This document shows positions 35,668 to 45,234 of a stretch of DNA of 61,200 nt, piece by piece. The stretch is from [Flexibacter] sp. ATCC 35103 (GTDB lineage Bacteria > Bacteroidota > Bacteroidia > Flavobacteriales > Flavobacteriaceae). Where the stretch lies: positions 61,203 to 122,402 of the forward strand of contig NZ_MTQF01000009.1 in NCBI RefSeq assembly GCF_001975985.1, read 5' to 3'. Numbering within the stretch: the stretch's first letter is position 1; each line of letters begins with the position of its first letter. The notes under the pieces were generated by a model. The model did not search any database. It saw only the letters and a list, made by a program, of their open reading frames with translations, and was not told the DNA's origin. The translations under genes were made by a program, and so were the position numbers.

Positions 35668-37656
35668 ATGAAATATATAAAAAACTTTTATTGGGTAATA
35701 TCTCTTTGTATTGCGAATTTCTCATTTGTAATCAATGCTCAAAGTATTGATATAAAAGAAGATTGGCAATATCGAGAAATAAAAACTGATAAATGGTTTC
35801 CTGCAACCGTGCCTGGAGAAATCCACACCGATTTATTGAATAATAAAGTAATACCGGATCCATTTTACAGAGACAATGAAAAAAAAGTTGCCTGGATCGA
35901 AAAGAAAGACTGGGAATATAAAACCACTTTTAAAATTGGTGCAGCAACATTAAAAAAGAAAAATGCAGAGCTGGTTTTTGACGGATTAGATACTTATGCA
36001 ACCGTTTACCTCAACAATCAATTGGTTTTAAAAGCGGATAACATGTTCCGTCAATGGCGCGTAGACGTTAAAAAACTCATTAAATCCGGAAATAATGATT
36101 TAGTAATTGTTTTTAAATCGGCACAAAATGTAGTTGATTCCCTAGCCAAAAAAGATTTTCCATTTGTGATTCCGGACAATCCGCGTGCTTATGTACGAAA
36201 AGCGCAATATCATTTTGGATGGGATTGGGGACCAAAATTCACCACTTGCGGAATATGGAAAACCCCAAGATTAGAAGCCTACGACGAAAAAACTCCGGAG
36301 AAACCATACGTTTTAGATCGAAAAATAGAATTGGTACAACAACCGGATAGTCTGGGGAAATCATTTTATTTTAAGATTGATGGAAAACCAGTTTATATGA
36401 AAGGCGCCAATTATATTCCGTCAGATGCTTTTTTATCCAGAGTAACCAAAAAAGAATACGAAAAAGTGATTGGTATGGCCAAAGATGCCAACATGAATAT
36501 GCTTCGTGTTTGGGGCGGCGGAATTTATGAAGACGATTATTTCTATGACTTATGCGATAAATACGGAATCTACGTCTGGCAGGATTTTATGTTTGCCGGA
36601 ACAATGATACCGGGAGATGATGCTTTTTTTGATAATGTAAAAAAAGAAGTTCAGTATCAGGTAAAACGTTTACGCCATCATAAAAGTATTGTTTTATGGT
36701 GCGGAAATAATGAAATTGATGAAGCCTTTAAAGATTGGGGATGGCAAAAAAGCATGAAAATGTCTAAGCAGGATTCCACCAGATTATGGAAAGATTACGT
36801 TCGTTTGTTTCAGGACAGTATCCCGAAATGGGTAAAAGAAGTTGATACGAAACGTCCTTATATTAGCTCATCACCATTATTTCATTGGTCGAGAAAAGCC
36901 AGTATTTCAGAAGGTGACAGCCATTATTGGGGAACCTGGTGGGGATTAGAAGATGTAGAAGCCGTACAGAAAAAAACAGGACGTTTTGTGAGCGAATACG
37001 GAATGCAGGCAATGCCAACTTATTCTTCAATAGAAAAATTCACACTGCCGGAAGACCGCTATTTATATTCGGATATTTTGCAGGCCCATCAAAAAGCCGG
37101 AAAAGGATTTCTGAAATTAGATTCGTATTTGAATCGCTATTTTATTGATTCGACCAAAATAAAGAAAATGAATGTTGAGGATTATTCATACCTCACCCAA
37201 TGCTTGCAATATTATTCGCTTAAAAATATTATAGGAATTCACCGTTCAAAAGCACCTTATAATATGGGAACTTTGGTTTGGCAGCTTAACGATTGCTGGC
37301 CAGTAGCAAGCTGGAGTGTAACCGATTATTATGACAGACAACCAAAAGCAGCCTGGTATGCGATGAAAGAAGCGTATCGGGATGATAAAACGCCTGAAAT
37401 AGATTTGACGCGCCCAATAAATTTAACACTCGAAGATCCAAAAATTACTTGGGAAGTAAAAGGAAATAAAGTAGTTTTAAAAGCATCAAAATTTGCCAAA
37501 TATGTAAACGTTTCCATAAAAGGATATACCGGAAAATGGAGCGACAATTATTTCGATTTAAAACCCGGAGAAGAAAAAACAATCACATTCGAAGGAAAAA
37601 TTGAAAAACCGGTTTTAAAAGTTTACTCCTTGTATGAGGTTTTAGCAAGGTACTAA
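35668..37656 (+). CDS. GH2 beta-mannosidase-like enzyme, shortened by two domains
   Basis: This 662-residue exported enzyme has a signal peptide ending INAQ25, a sugar-binding jelly-roll domain (about 26-205; WQYREIKTDKWFPATVPGEIHTDL), a TIM barrel (about 228-565) and a small C-terminal beta domain (about 575-660). The acid/base Glu349 (WCGNNEID) and nucleophile Glu443 (SEYGMQAMP) are present. They are 94 apart, against 93 in BtMan2A (Glu462, Glu555), but both sit about 113 residues earlier, because the jelly roll joins the barrel directly (near Asp206) without the Ig-like domain 2. Near Asp572 the barrel passes straight into the last domain, so domain 4 also seems absent. Usual length is 820-865. 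The role would be to cleave the Man-beta-1,4-GlcNAc core of N-glycans; activity of the shortened form is uncertain. Confidence 0.8.
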   Translation: MKYIKNFYWVISLCIANFSFVINAQSIDIKEDWQYREIKTDKWFPATVPGEIHTDLLNNKVIPDPFYRDNEKKVAWIEKKDWEYKTTFKIGAATLKKKNAELVFDGLDTYATVYLNNQLVLKADNMFRQWRVDVKKLIKSGNNDLVIVFKSAQNVVDSLAKKDFPFVIPDNPRAYVRKAQYHFGWDWGPKFTTCGIWKTPRLEAYDEKTPEKPYVLDRKIELVQQPDSLGKSFYFKIDGKPVYMKGANYIPSDAFLSRVTKKEYEKVIGMAKDANMNMLRVWGGGIYEDDYFYDLCDKYGIYVWQDFMFAGTMIPGDDAFFDNVKKEVQYQVKRLRHHKSIVLWCGNNEIDEAFKDWGWQKSMKMSKQDSTRLWKDYVRLFQDSIPKWVKEVDTKRPYISSSPLFHWSRKASISEGDSHYWGTWWGLEDVEAVQKKTGRFVSEYGMQAMPTYSSIEKFTLPEDRYLYSDILQAHQKAGKGFLKLDSYLNRYFIDSTKIKKMNVEDYSYLTQCLQYYSLKNIIGIHRSKAPYNMGTLVWQLNDCWPVASWSVTDYYDRQPKAAWYAMKEAYRDDKTPEIDLTRPINLTLEDPKITWEVKGNKVVLKASKFAKYVNVSIKGYTGKWSDNYFDLKPGEEKTITFEGKIEKPVLKVYSLYEVLARY

Positions 37657-37884
37657 GGTTTTAAGTTGCTGAGGTTCTGAGGTTTTTAGGAACAAAGGTT
37701 CAAAGAGACAAAGGTTTTCCGTAGAGGCGCACAGCAGTGCGTCTACTTTGCGACCTTTGCGTAAATCCTTGCATACTTTGCGGTTAAATTTAAGTTCAAA
37801 GATTAAAAAAATATCCGTGTAAATCAGTTTAACCCGTGTCATCCGTGGGCAACATTTACACAAATCAAATAAAAAATAATTAAA
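37657..37884. repeat. intergenic repeats with a hairpin before the first GH92 gene
   Basis: The spacer is made of recurring short phrases (GAGGTTCTGAGGTTTTTAGG; AAAGGTTCAAAGAGACAAAGG; TTTGCGACCTTTGCG). A hairpin lies at 37721-37746, where GTAGAGGCGCAC pairs with GTGCGTCTAC around AGCA. A TCCGTGTAAATCAG / GTGTCATCCGTGGGCAAC element of the same family as 35605-35640 occupies 37820-37855. There is no coding signal. Confidence 0.75.
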
Positions 37885-40149
37885 ATGGTTACAAAATTCA
37901 AAAACATTGTTTTCGCTATAATTATGCTAAGCAGTTTAGCGGTAATTTCGCAGGAAAAGAAAGTAAAACAAACTAGCACAGATTATACACAATATGTAAA
38001 TCCGTTTATTGGATCTGCAGGACACGGACATGTATTTGTGGGCGCGAATGTTCCTTTTGGAGCTGTACAATTAGGTCCCGTAAATGTTTTTGAAGGTTGG
38101 GATTGGTGCAGCGGATACAACTATGCAAGTAATACAATTCTAGGATTCACGCACACGCATTTAAGCGGAACCGGAATTGGAGATTTAAATGATATTTTAT
38201 TACTTCCTGTTTCTGGAAAAGTGCCACTAACCAAAGGAACAAAAGAAGATATGGCAACGGGTTACGGTTCTTATTTCTCTCATAAAAACGAAGTAAGTAA
38301 AGCTGGATATTACAGCGTTTTATTAGATAAATACAAAATCAAAGCTGAGTTAACCGCCAGCGAAAGAGTAGGTTTTCATAAATATACTTTTAATTCTACT
38401 ACAGACAATCACGTTTTACTAGATCTTGCTGACGGAATTGGTTGGGATAAACCGGTAAAAACTTTCATCAAAAAGCTAAACGAAACAACGCTTGTAGGAT
38501 ACAGATATTCTGCGGGTTGGGCAGCTGATCAACGTATTTTCTTTACGATCGAATTTTCGGAACCAATTTCAAATATTGCACTTTACGACAATACAACGGC
38601 TGTTTCTGGAAACGAAGGAGAAGGTTTAAAAATGAAAGCAGTTTTAGATTTCAAGACTTTAAAAAACAAACAAGTTTTAGTAAAAGTGGGGATTTCTCCG
38701 GTAAGTTATGAGAACGCTTCTGCAAATATTAAAGCCGAGATTCCGGGTTGGGATTTTAATGCTGTAGCAAAAGAAGCGACTTCAAAATGGAATAAAGAGC
38801 TAAATAAAATTCAGATCAAAGGAGATGATAAAAACATGAAAGTTTTTTACACTGCTTTGTATCATACCATGTTTGCGCCTTCAATTTTCAATGATGTAAA
38901 CGGAGATTATAGAGGAACAGACAAGAAAGTTTACGAAAAAGCAAATTTTACAAACTATACCACTTTCTCACTTTGGGATACTTATCGTGGTTTGCATCCT
39001 TTATACACAATTACGCAACCAAATAAAATCAACGATATCGTTAAATCATTTTTGGCAATCTACGAACAACAAGGCAGATTACCGGTTTGGCATTTAATGG
39101 GTAATGAAACCAATACGATGAACGGAAATCACTCAATCGCCGTGATTGTAGATGCTTACATGAAAGGATATAGAGATTACGATACCGCATTGGCATACGA
39201 AGCGATCAAAAAAACAGCCATGCAAACGCGTGACGGAATGGATTATGTTCAGAAACTAGAATATATTCCAGCTGATAAGATGTTGGAATCTGTTGGTAAT
39301 GCTTTAGAATATGCAATTGATGATTATTGTGTGGCACAAATGGCAAAATCTTTAGGGAAAACCGATGATTATAATTATTTCATCAAAAGAGCCAATTTGT
39401 ACAAATTATATTTCGATAAAGAAACCACATTCATGAGAGGAAAATTGACCGATGGAAATTGGAGAACACCATTTAATCCGCTTTCATCAGCGCATCGTAA
39501 AGACGATTATGTCGAGGGAAATGCATGGCAATATACTTGGTTAGTTCCTCAGGATCCTTATGGTTTAATTGAATTATTTGGAAGCGAAGATAAATTTTTA
39601 GCCAAATTAGATTCCCTTTTCTTAATCACAGATAAAGTAGAAGGAGAAGAAATTTCACCGGATATTAGTGGATTAATTGGTCAATATGCACAAGGAAATG
39701 AGCCAAATCACCATATTCCATATTTGTATGCTTATGCAGGACAACCTTGGAAAACGGCAAAACTAATTCGTGAAATCGATGATAAATTTTACTCGACAAA
39801 ACCGGACGGATTATGCGGAAATGAAGATTTAGGACAAATGTCGGCTTGGTATATTTTATCGTCAATGGGATTCTATTCGGTTAATCCGGCAAACGGAATT
39901 TACGTTTTAGGAAGTCCGTTGGTAAATTCAGCTACGATTCATCATAAAGAAGGAATTTCGTTTACAGTAAACGCAATCGATAATAGCAAAACAAATATCT
40001 ATATTCAAAAAGCAGAATATAACGGAAAACCTTATACAAAATCATACATTACACACGATATGATCGTAAAAGGTGGAGAATTAAAATTGTTTATGGGAAG
40101 TAAACCATCGACAACTTTTGGAGTGAAAAAAGAAGATAGACCTATTTAG
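37885..40149 (+). CDS. GH92 alpha-mannosidase, GNEP/GNED subtype
   Basis: This 754-residue exported enzyme has a signal peptide (ending VISQ) and the GH92 opening VNPFIGSAGHGHVFVGANVPFGAVQLGP. GH92 enzymes are calcium-dependent inverting exo-alpha-mannosidases. The expected acid is Glu544 (VEGNAWQY) and a base candidate is Asp648 (GNEDLGQMSAWY); the position of the first base Asp in BT3990 is Asn646 here. It has SPDISGLIGQYAQGNEPNHH instead of the His-Glu motif of alpha-1,2 enzymes. So it probably acts on another linkage (for example alpha-1,3 or alpha-1,4), complementing the second GH92. It lies 228 bases after the GH2 gene. Confidence 0.9.
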   Translation: MVTKFKNIVFAIIMLSSLAVISQEKKVKQTSTDYTQYVNPFIGSAGHGHVFVGANVPFGAVQLGPVNVFEGWDWCSGYNYASNTILGFTHTHLSGTGIGDLNDILLLPVSGKVPLTKGTKEDMATGYGSYFSHKNEVSKAGYYSVLLDKYKIKAELTASERVGFHKYTFNSTTDNHVLLDLADGIGWDKPVKTFIKKLNETTLVGYRYSAGWAADQRIFFTIEFSEPISNIALYDNTTAVSGNEGEGLKMKAVLDFKTLKNKQVLVKVGISPVSYENASANIKAEIPGWDFNAVAKEATSKWNKELNKIQIKGDDKNMKVFYTALYHTMFAPSIFNDVNGDYRGTDKKVYEKANFTNYTTFSLWDTYRGLHPLYTITQPNKINDIVKSFLAIYEQQGRLPVWHLMGNETNTMNGNHSIAVIVDAYMKGYRDYDTALAYEAIKKTAMQTRDGMDYVQKLEYIPADKMLESVGNALEYAIDDYCVAQMAKSLGKTDDYNYFIKRANLYKLYFDKETTFMRGKLTDGNWRTPFNPLSSAHRKDDYVEGNAWQYTWLVPQDPYGLIELFGSEDKFLAKLDSLFLITDKVEGEEISPDISGLIGQYAQGNEPNHHIPYLYAYAGQPWKTAKLIREIDDKFYSTKPDGLCGNEDLGQMSAWYILSSMGFYSVNPANGIYVLGSPLVNSATIHHKEGISFTVNAIDNSKTNIYIQKAEYNGKPYTKSYITHDMIVKGGELKLFMGSKPSTTFGVKKEDRPI

Positions 40150-40203
40150 ATTTAAGATTTTAGAATATAGATTTTAGATTTAAGAAATTGGAACGTTGAG
40201 TTT

Positions 40204-40297
40204 CCTAACAGGTTTTTAAAACCTGTTAGGTATGATTTACAGTTTAAGATTTTAGGCTCACGGTAGCTTTGTCAAAGTTTTAAACTTTGACAAAGCT
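40204..40297. repeat. two long perfect palindromes between the GH92 genes
   Basis: A 27-bp palindrome lies at 40204-40230 (arms CCTAACAGGTTTT and AAAACCTGTTAGG, one central T). A 33-bp palindrome lies at 40265-40297 (arms beginning AGCTTTGTCAAAGTTT, one central T). Both could form strong hairpins or cruciforms and may act as terminators or mRNA stabilisers between the two genes. The rest of 40150-40394 is TTTAGATTTAAGA-like low-complexity DNA. Confidence 0.85.
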
Positions 40298-40394
40298 TAG
40301 ACAAACAAGATTTAGATTAAAGAAATAAGAAGAGTTCAGCCACAGTTTTAGCTTAAAGCCTATAGCTTAAAGCGTAAAGCATAAAAATAAAAAT

Positions 40395-42680
40395 ATGAAA
40401 ATAAAGAGTTTAATTTTTTTAGGGGTAATGCAATGTTTTTTTGCAGGAAACGCACAAGTTAAAACTTTAGATCCGGTAGAATATGTAAATCCTTTAATGG
40501 GAACACAATCTTTGCATAGTCTTTCGAACGGAAATACGTATCCTGCAATTTGCCGACCTTGGGGAATGAACTTCTGGACACCGCAAACCGGGAAAATGGG
40601 CGACGGTTGGGCGTATATTTACACTGCCGAAAAAATTAGAGGATTCAAACAAACACATCAGCCATCGCCGTGGATGAACGATTACGGACAGTTTTCGATC
40701 ATGCCGGTAACCGGTAAGCTAACTTTTGCAGAAGACGAAAGAGGAAGCTGGTTCAGCCACAAAGCAGAGGTTTCTAAGCCGTATTATTATAGCGTATATC
40801 TTGCTGATTATGATGTAACGACCGAAATTACAGCAACTGAAAGAGCAGCACATTTTCAGATAACGTTTCCGGAAAATGAACAATCTTCTATTGTAATCGA
40901 TGCTTTTGATAAAGGGTCTTACATTAAAATAATTCCATCAGAAAATAAAATTATAGGATATACAACTAGAAATAGTGGCGGCGTTCCAGAGAATTTCAAA
41001 AACTACTTTGTACTTCAATTCGATAAACCATTTGCTACTAATTATACTTGGCACGATAAAGTTTTAGAAAAAGACAAATTAGAATTAAAAGACAATCATG
41101 TTGGTGCAGTTGTAGGTTTTAAAACTAAAAAAGGAGAAATCATAAACGTAAAAGTTTCCTCTTCATTTATTAGCGCAGAACAAGCAGAATTAAATTTAAA
41201 AAACGAATTAGGAACTTCTTCATTTAATGAAACTGTAGCGCAATCAAAACAAGAATGGAATAAAGTTTTAGGAAAATTATCTGCCGAAGGTGGAAGCGAA
41301 GAACAACTAAAAACGTTTTACTCCAGTTTATATCGTACCGCTTGTTTTCCGCAGAAGCAATATGAAGTAAATGCAAAAGGAGAAATCGTGCATTACAGTC
41401 CGTATAATGGACAAGTTTTGCCGGGTTATATGTTTGCAGGAACAGGATTTTGGGATACTTTTCGTGCCTTATATCCTTTGTTAAATCTGGTTTATCCTTC
41501 GATAAATAAAGAAATGCAGGAAGGATTAATCAACGATTATAAAGAAGGTGGTTTCTTGCCGGAATGGTCAAGCCCGGGATTCAGAGATGTAATGGTTGGG
41601 AATAACTCTGCTTCTGTAGTTGCTGATGCTTATATCAAAGGATTGCGAGGATATGATATCAATAAATTGTATGAAGCTTTATTGCATGGCGCCAATAACG
41701 AAGGTCCATTAGAAGCTGTAGGGAGAAAAGGAGTGGAGTATTACAACACTTTAGGTTATGTTCCTTATGATGTAAAAATCAATGAAAATGCAGCCAGAAC
41801 ATTAGAATATGCTTACGATGATTTCTCGATCTGGAAATTGGCAAAAGCCTTAAATCGCCCTAAAAAAGAAATCAGTTTATATGAAAAACGAATGATGAAT
41901 TATAAGAATCTTTATAATCCTTCAATTGGTTTAATGAGCGGTCGAAATAAAGACGGAAGTTTCCCAAAAGATTTCAATCCGTTTAAATGGGGAGATGCTT
42001 TTACCGAAGGAAATGCGTGGCACTATAGCTGGAGTGTTTTTCATGATGTTCATGGTTTGATTGATTTAATGGGCGGCGAGAAAAAATTCACCGCAAAATT
42101 AGATGCAGTTTTCTCCACTCCGCCAATTTTTGATGATAGTTATTATGGTGCAGTTATTCATGAAATCCGCGAAATGCAAATCATGAATATGGGACAATAC
42201 GCTCACGGAAATCAACCCATTCAGCACATGATTTATTTGTACAATTATGCTGGTGAACCCTGGAAAACTCAATATTGGTCTCGTGAAGTGATGAACCGTT
42301 TGTATAAACCAACTCCGGACGGATATTGCGGAGATGAGGATAACGGACAAACTTCTGCCTGGTATGTTTTCTCAGCAATGGGATTTTATCCGGTTTGTCC
42401 CGGAACAGAAGAATATGTTCTTGGAGCACCATTATTTAAGAAATTAACCTTGCAATTAGAAAACGGAAAAAAATTAGTAATCAATGCACCAAATAATTCT
42501 GAAACCAATAAATATGTTCAGGATTTAAAGTGGAACAATGCAATTCATACCAAAAATTTCATCAATCATTTTGATGTATTAAAAGGTGGAGAGTTAAATT
42601 TTGACATGATTAGCAAACCTAATTTACAAAGAGGAACTTCGGCAAGTTCTTATCCATATTCTTATTCAACTTCAAAATAA
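40395..42680 (+). CDS. GH92 exo-alpha-1,2-mannosidase (BT3990 type)
   Basis: This 761-residue exported enzyme has a signal peptide (ending GNAQ) and the GH92 opening VNPLMGTQSLHSLSNGNTYP. Every key residue of BT3990 is found at a constant offset of five: acid Glu538 (FTEGNAWHYSW), His589-Glu590 (the alpha-1,2 selectivity pair in VIHEIREM) and base candidates Asp647/Asp649 (CGDEDNGQTSAWY). An alpha-1,2-mannosidase trimming high-mannose N-glycans is therefore predicted. The next gene starts 4 bases after its stop, so it is translated with GH125. Confidence 0.93.
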   Translation: MKIKSLIFLGVMQCFFAGNAQVKTLDPVEYVNPLMGTQSLHSLSNGNTYPAICRPWGMNFWTPQTGKMGDGWAYIYTAEKIRGFKQTHQPSPWMNDYGQFSIMPVTGKLTFAEDERGSWFSHKAEVSKPYYYSVYLADYDVTTEITATERAAHFQITFPENEQSSIVIDAFDKGSYIKIIPSENKIIGYTTRNSGGVPENFKNYFVLQFDKPFATNYTWHDKVLEKDKLELKDNHVGAVVGFKTKKGEIINVKVSSSFISAEQAELNLKNELGTSSFNETVAQSKQEWNKVLGKLSAEGGSEEQLKTFYSSLYRTACFPQKQYEVNAKGEIVHYSPYNGQVLPGYMFAGTGFWDTFRALYPLLNLVYPSINKEMQEGLINDYKEGGFLPEWSSPGFRDVMVGNNSASVVADAYIKGLRGYDINKLYEALLHGANNEGPLEAVGRKGVEYYNTLGYVPYDVKINENAARTLEYAYDDFSIWKLAKALNRPKKEISLYEKRMMNYKNLYNPSIGLMSGRNKDGSFPKDFNPFKWGDAFTEGNAWHYSWSVFHDVHGLIDLMGGEKKFTAKLDAVFSTPPIFDDSYYGAVIHEIREMQIMNMGQYAHGNQPIQHMIYLYNYAGEPWKTQYWSREVMNRLYKPTPDGYCGDEDNGQTSAWYVFSAMGFYPVCPGTEEYVLGAPLFKKLTLQLENGKKLVINAPNNSETNKYVQDLKWNNAIHTKNFINHFDVLKGGELNFDMISKPNLQRGTSASSYPYSYSTSK

Positions 42681-42684
42681 TACT

Positions 42685-44145
42685 ATGCAATCACGTAGAA
42701 AATTTATAAAAAACACAGGGATTTTTTCAGCAGGATTATTAGCACTTCAAACCGATGTTTTCGGGATGAATTCAGATACTTTCAATTTCGCCTTAAAAGA
42801 TTTTATTACCAAAAGACCACCTTTAGCCGAAAGAAAATTTACGAGTAAAGCTGTTGAGGCCGCAATCGTAAGAATCAAAAAGCAAATTGCAAATCCGGAA
42901 TTGGCGTGGTTGTTTGAAAACTGTTTCCCAAACACATTAGACACAACCGTAGATTTTGAAATCATCGACGGAAAACCTGATACATATGTAATTACAGGAG
43001 ATATCGATGCGATGTGGTTGCGTGATAGTACAGCGCAGATTTGGCCCTATATTCCGTTTGTCAAAGAAGATAAAAAATTGGCAGAATTGGTAAAAGGGGT
43101 TATCAATCGCCAAACCAAATGTATTTTACTTGATCCTTATGCAAACGCTTTTTATAAAGATTTTAATCAGGTAAGCGAATGGAAAAATGATATGACCAAA
43201 ATGCAGCCTGGAATTCACGAACGCAAATGGGAAATTGACAGTTTGTGTTATCCAATACGATTGGCGCATGGCTATTGGAAGGAAACCGGAGACATCAGTT
43301 TGTTTGACAGTAAGTGGAAAGAAGCAATGCTTTTGGTTATTCAAACTTTCAAAGAACAACAACGCTGGACAGATAAAGGACCTTACAACTTCCAGAGAGT
43401 AACAGCTTGGGCTACAGATGGCGTACCTTTGGGAGGTTACGGATATCCTGTAAAACCATGCGGATTAATCGTTTCGACTTTTAGACCAAGTGACGATAGT
43501 ACTTTGTTCGGGTATTTAATTCCGAGTAATATGTTTGCGATTGAAGTGCTTGGGTATCTTCAGGAAATTTTCTCTTTGCCAGCATTAAAAGATGATAATT
43601 TAGTAGCTAAAGCCAAAGAATTACAAGGACAAGTTCAGAAAGGATTAGAAGAAAACGGAATTATCGATCATCCAAAATTCGGAAAAATCATTGCTTTTGA
43701 AGTCAATGGTTACGGAAGTTTTCATATGATGGATGATGCTAATGTTCCTTCGTTATTATCATTACCGTATTTAGGCGCAATTGAGCCGGATAATCAGCTT
43801 TATCTGAATACCAGAAAAGTCGTGCTTTCAGAAAATAATCCGTTTTTCTATAAAGGAAAAGCGGGCGAAGGAGTTGGAGGTCCGCACACCGGAGTAGATA
43901 CAATATGGCCAATGAGTATTGTTTTAAGAGCGATTACCAGTGTAGATGAAAATGAAATAAAACATTGTATCAGCAATTTGATTAAAACAAACGCCGATAC
44001 AGGATTTATGCACGAATCTTTCCACAAAGACGATGTAACAAAGTTTACCAGAAAATGGTTTGCGTGGGCCAACACACTATTTGGAGAAATGATTGTTCAT
44101 ACCAGCATTCATTATCCCCAAATCTTAAAAGATAAAAACCTTTAA
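42685..44145 (+). CDS. GH125 exo-alpha-1,6-mannosidase with Tat-type signal
   Basis: This 486-residue protein begins MQSRRKFIKNTGIFSAGLLAL, a twin-arginine-type signal, so it is likely exported folded. The body has GH125 signatures: DIDAMWLRDSTAQIWPY (about 108-124), KWEIDSLCYPIRLAH, ATDGVPLGGYGYPVKPCGL, FRPSDDS and the C-terminal GPHTGVDTIWPMSI. GH125 enzymes are metal-independent inverting alpha-1,6-mannosidases, which complete removal of the branched mannose core after GH92 action. It overlaps nothing and is 4 bases downstream of GH92. Confidence 0.92.
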   Translation: MQSRRKFIKNTGIFSAGLLALQTDVFGMNSDTFNFALKDFITKRPPLAERKFTSKAVEAAIVRIKKQIANPELAWLFENCFPNTLDTTVDFEIIDGKPDTYVITGDIDAMWLRDSTAQIWPYIPFVKEDKKLAELVKGVINRQTKCILLDPYANAFYKDFNQVSEWKNDMTKMQPGIHERKWEIDSLCYPIRLAHGYWKETGDISLFDSKWKEAMLLVIQTFKEQQRWTDKGPYNFQRVTAWATDGVPLGGYGYPVKPCGLIVSTFRPSDDSTLFGYLIPSNMFAIEVLGYLQEIFSLPALKDDNLVAKAKELQGQVQKGLEENGIIDHPKFGKIIAFEVNGYGSFHMMDDANVPSLLSLPYLGAIEPDNQLYLNTRKVVLSENNPFFYKGKAGEGVGGPHTGVDTIWPMSIVLRAITSVDENEIKHCISNLIKTNADTGFMHESFHKDDVTKFTRKWFAWANTLFGEMIVHTSIHYPQILKDKNL

Positions 44146-44208
44146 AATAAAATATCTGCCGTTAAAGAATCAGTAAAAATTAAGTTTTTTAAAATCAGGA
44201 AAAAATTA

Positions 44209-44304
44209 CCCTTAAGAAATTAAGAAAAATTAAGCAGTCAGACTTAGTTTCTTAAGGATTTAAAAAATGAGAATCAAACTTAAAATTTCTTAATCTCTTA
44301 ATGG
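44209..44304. repeat. element with imperfect ~23-bp inverted ends between GH125 and ROK genes
   Basis: The left end (44209-44231, CCCTTAAGAAATTAAGAA...) is the inverted counterpart, with about four mismatches, of the right end (44282-44304, ...TTCTTAATCTCTTAATGG). The 50-base interior has no reading frame. It may be a tiny palindromic mobile element or a hairpin repeat. Confidence 0.5.
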
Positions 44305-44325
44305 TTCAATTCAAAAAAACAAAGA

Positions 44326-45234
44326 ATGAATAAAGAATATGCCGTAGGAATTGATATTGGAGGCACACATATTACCACTGCTATTATAGATGTTAAAAAC
44401 ATGAAAGTAGTTGATCTTTCATTACATAAAGAATCATTTGACTCTAATTTGCCTGTAGATGAGGTAATGTCTATTTGGGAAAAAGCAATCCGTACTTCGA
44501 TCAAAAATTCTAAAGTAGAAAATGTAATAGGATTATCAGTTTGTATGCCCGGTCCGTTTGATTATGAAAACGGAATTTGCTGGATAAAGGACCAGTCTAA
44601 ATATGAACATTTTTACGGACTTAATGTTCGTTATTTATTTCAGGGGACGCTTAACCTGACAAGCAATTTTCCTATTCTGTTTGAAAATGATGCTGTTTGT
44701 TTCGGAAAAGGAGAAGTGTATAAAGATGCTCAAAATTTGTCTAAAAAAATAATGGCAATCACATTGGGCACCGGACTTGGAGCTTGTTTTATAGATAAAG
44801 GAGTTTCAATTGCTGCCGGAGAATCAGTGCCGGCAGATGGAGAAATTTATAACCTTGCTTTTAAGGAAAGTATTGCCGAAGATTATGTTTCGGCGAGAGG
44901 ACTTTTACGACGTTATAAAAATTTAACGGGCAAAAATGCAAACAACGGATTAGAGATCTATAATCTGGCTGTTGACGGCGATGCAAATGCGGTAAAAGTA
45001 TTTGAAGAAATGGGCGAAGATTTGGCCACAATAGTTATTCCGTGGTTACAAAAATTTGATGCCGACGGATTTGTTATTGGAGGGAAAATTGCAAATGCAA
45101 GCGAATTTTTTCTGCCTGCTTTCCATAAAAAAATTAAAGAAGCCGGAATCGAAATTACGGTTTCTATTTCTAAAGATAATGAAGAGGCAGCTTTAATTGG
45201 CGCTGTTAGTTTGCTTTATACAGCTAAGTTATAA
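44326..45234 (+). CDS. ROK-family sugar kinase
   Basis: This 302-residue cytoplasmic protein has the ATP-binding opening AVGIDIGGTHITTAIIDV (residues 5-22), a second glycine motif, ALGTGLG-like ITLGTGLGACF (about 145-155), FENDAVCFGKGE (the usual ENDA catalytic loop, about 123-134) and a GFVIGGKIANA adenosine motif (about 248-258). ROK proteins phosphorylate hexoses; in this locus the likely substrate is mannose or N-acetylglucosamine released from N-glycan. The usual HxxxCxCGxxGC zinc motif is absent: the matching region reads VPADGEIYNLAF. There is no DNA-binding domain, so it is a kinase and not a NagC-type repressor. Confidence 0.85.
   Translation: MNKEYAVGIDIGGTHITTAIIDVKNMKVVDLSLHKESFDSNLPVDEVMSIWEKAIRTSIKNSKVENVIGLSVCMPGPFDYENGICWIKDQSKYEHFYGLNVRYLFQGTLNLTSNFPILFENDAVCFGKGEVYKDAQNLSKKIMAITLGTGLGACFIDKGVSIAAGESVPADGEIYNLAFKESIAEDYVSARGLLRRYKNLTGKNANNGLEIYNLAVDGDANAVKVFEEMGEDLATIVIPWLQKFDADGFVIGGKIANASEFFLPAFHKKIKEAGIEITVSISKDNEEAALIGAVSLLYTAKL

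Noticed and set aside
42201..42240. Loss of the GH92 catalytic acid (GNQP in place of GNEP)
   Set aside because: The catalytic acid is Glu538 in FTEGNAWHY, which is intact; GNQP is a nearby position that differs between GH92 subtypes.
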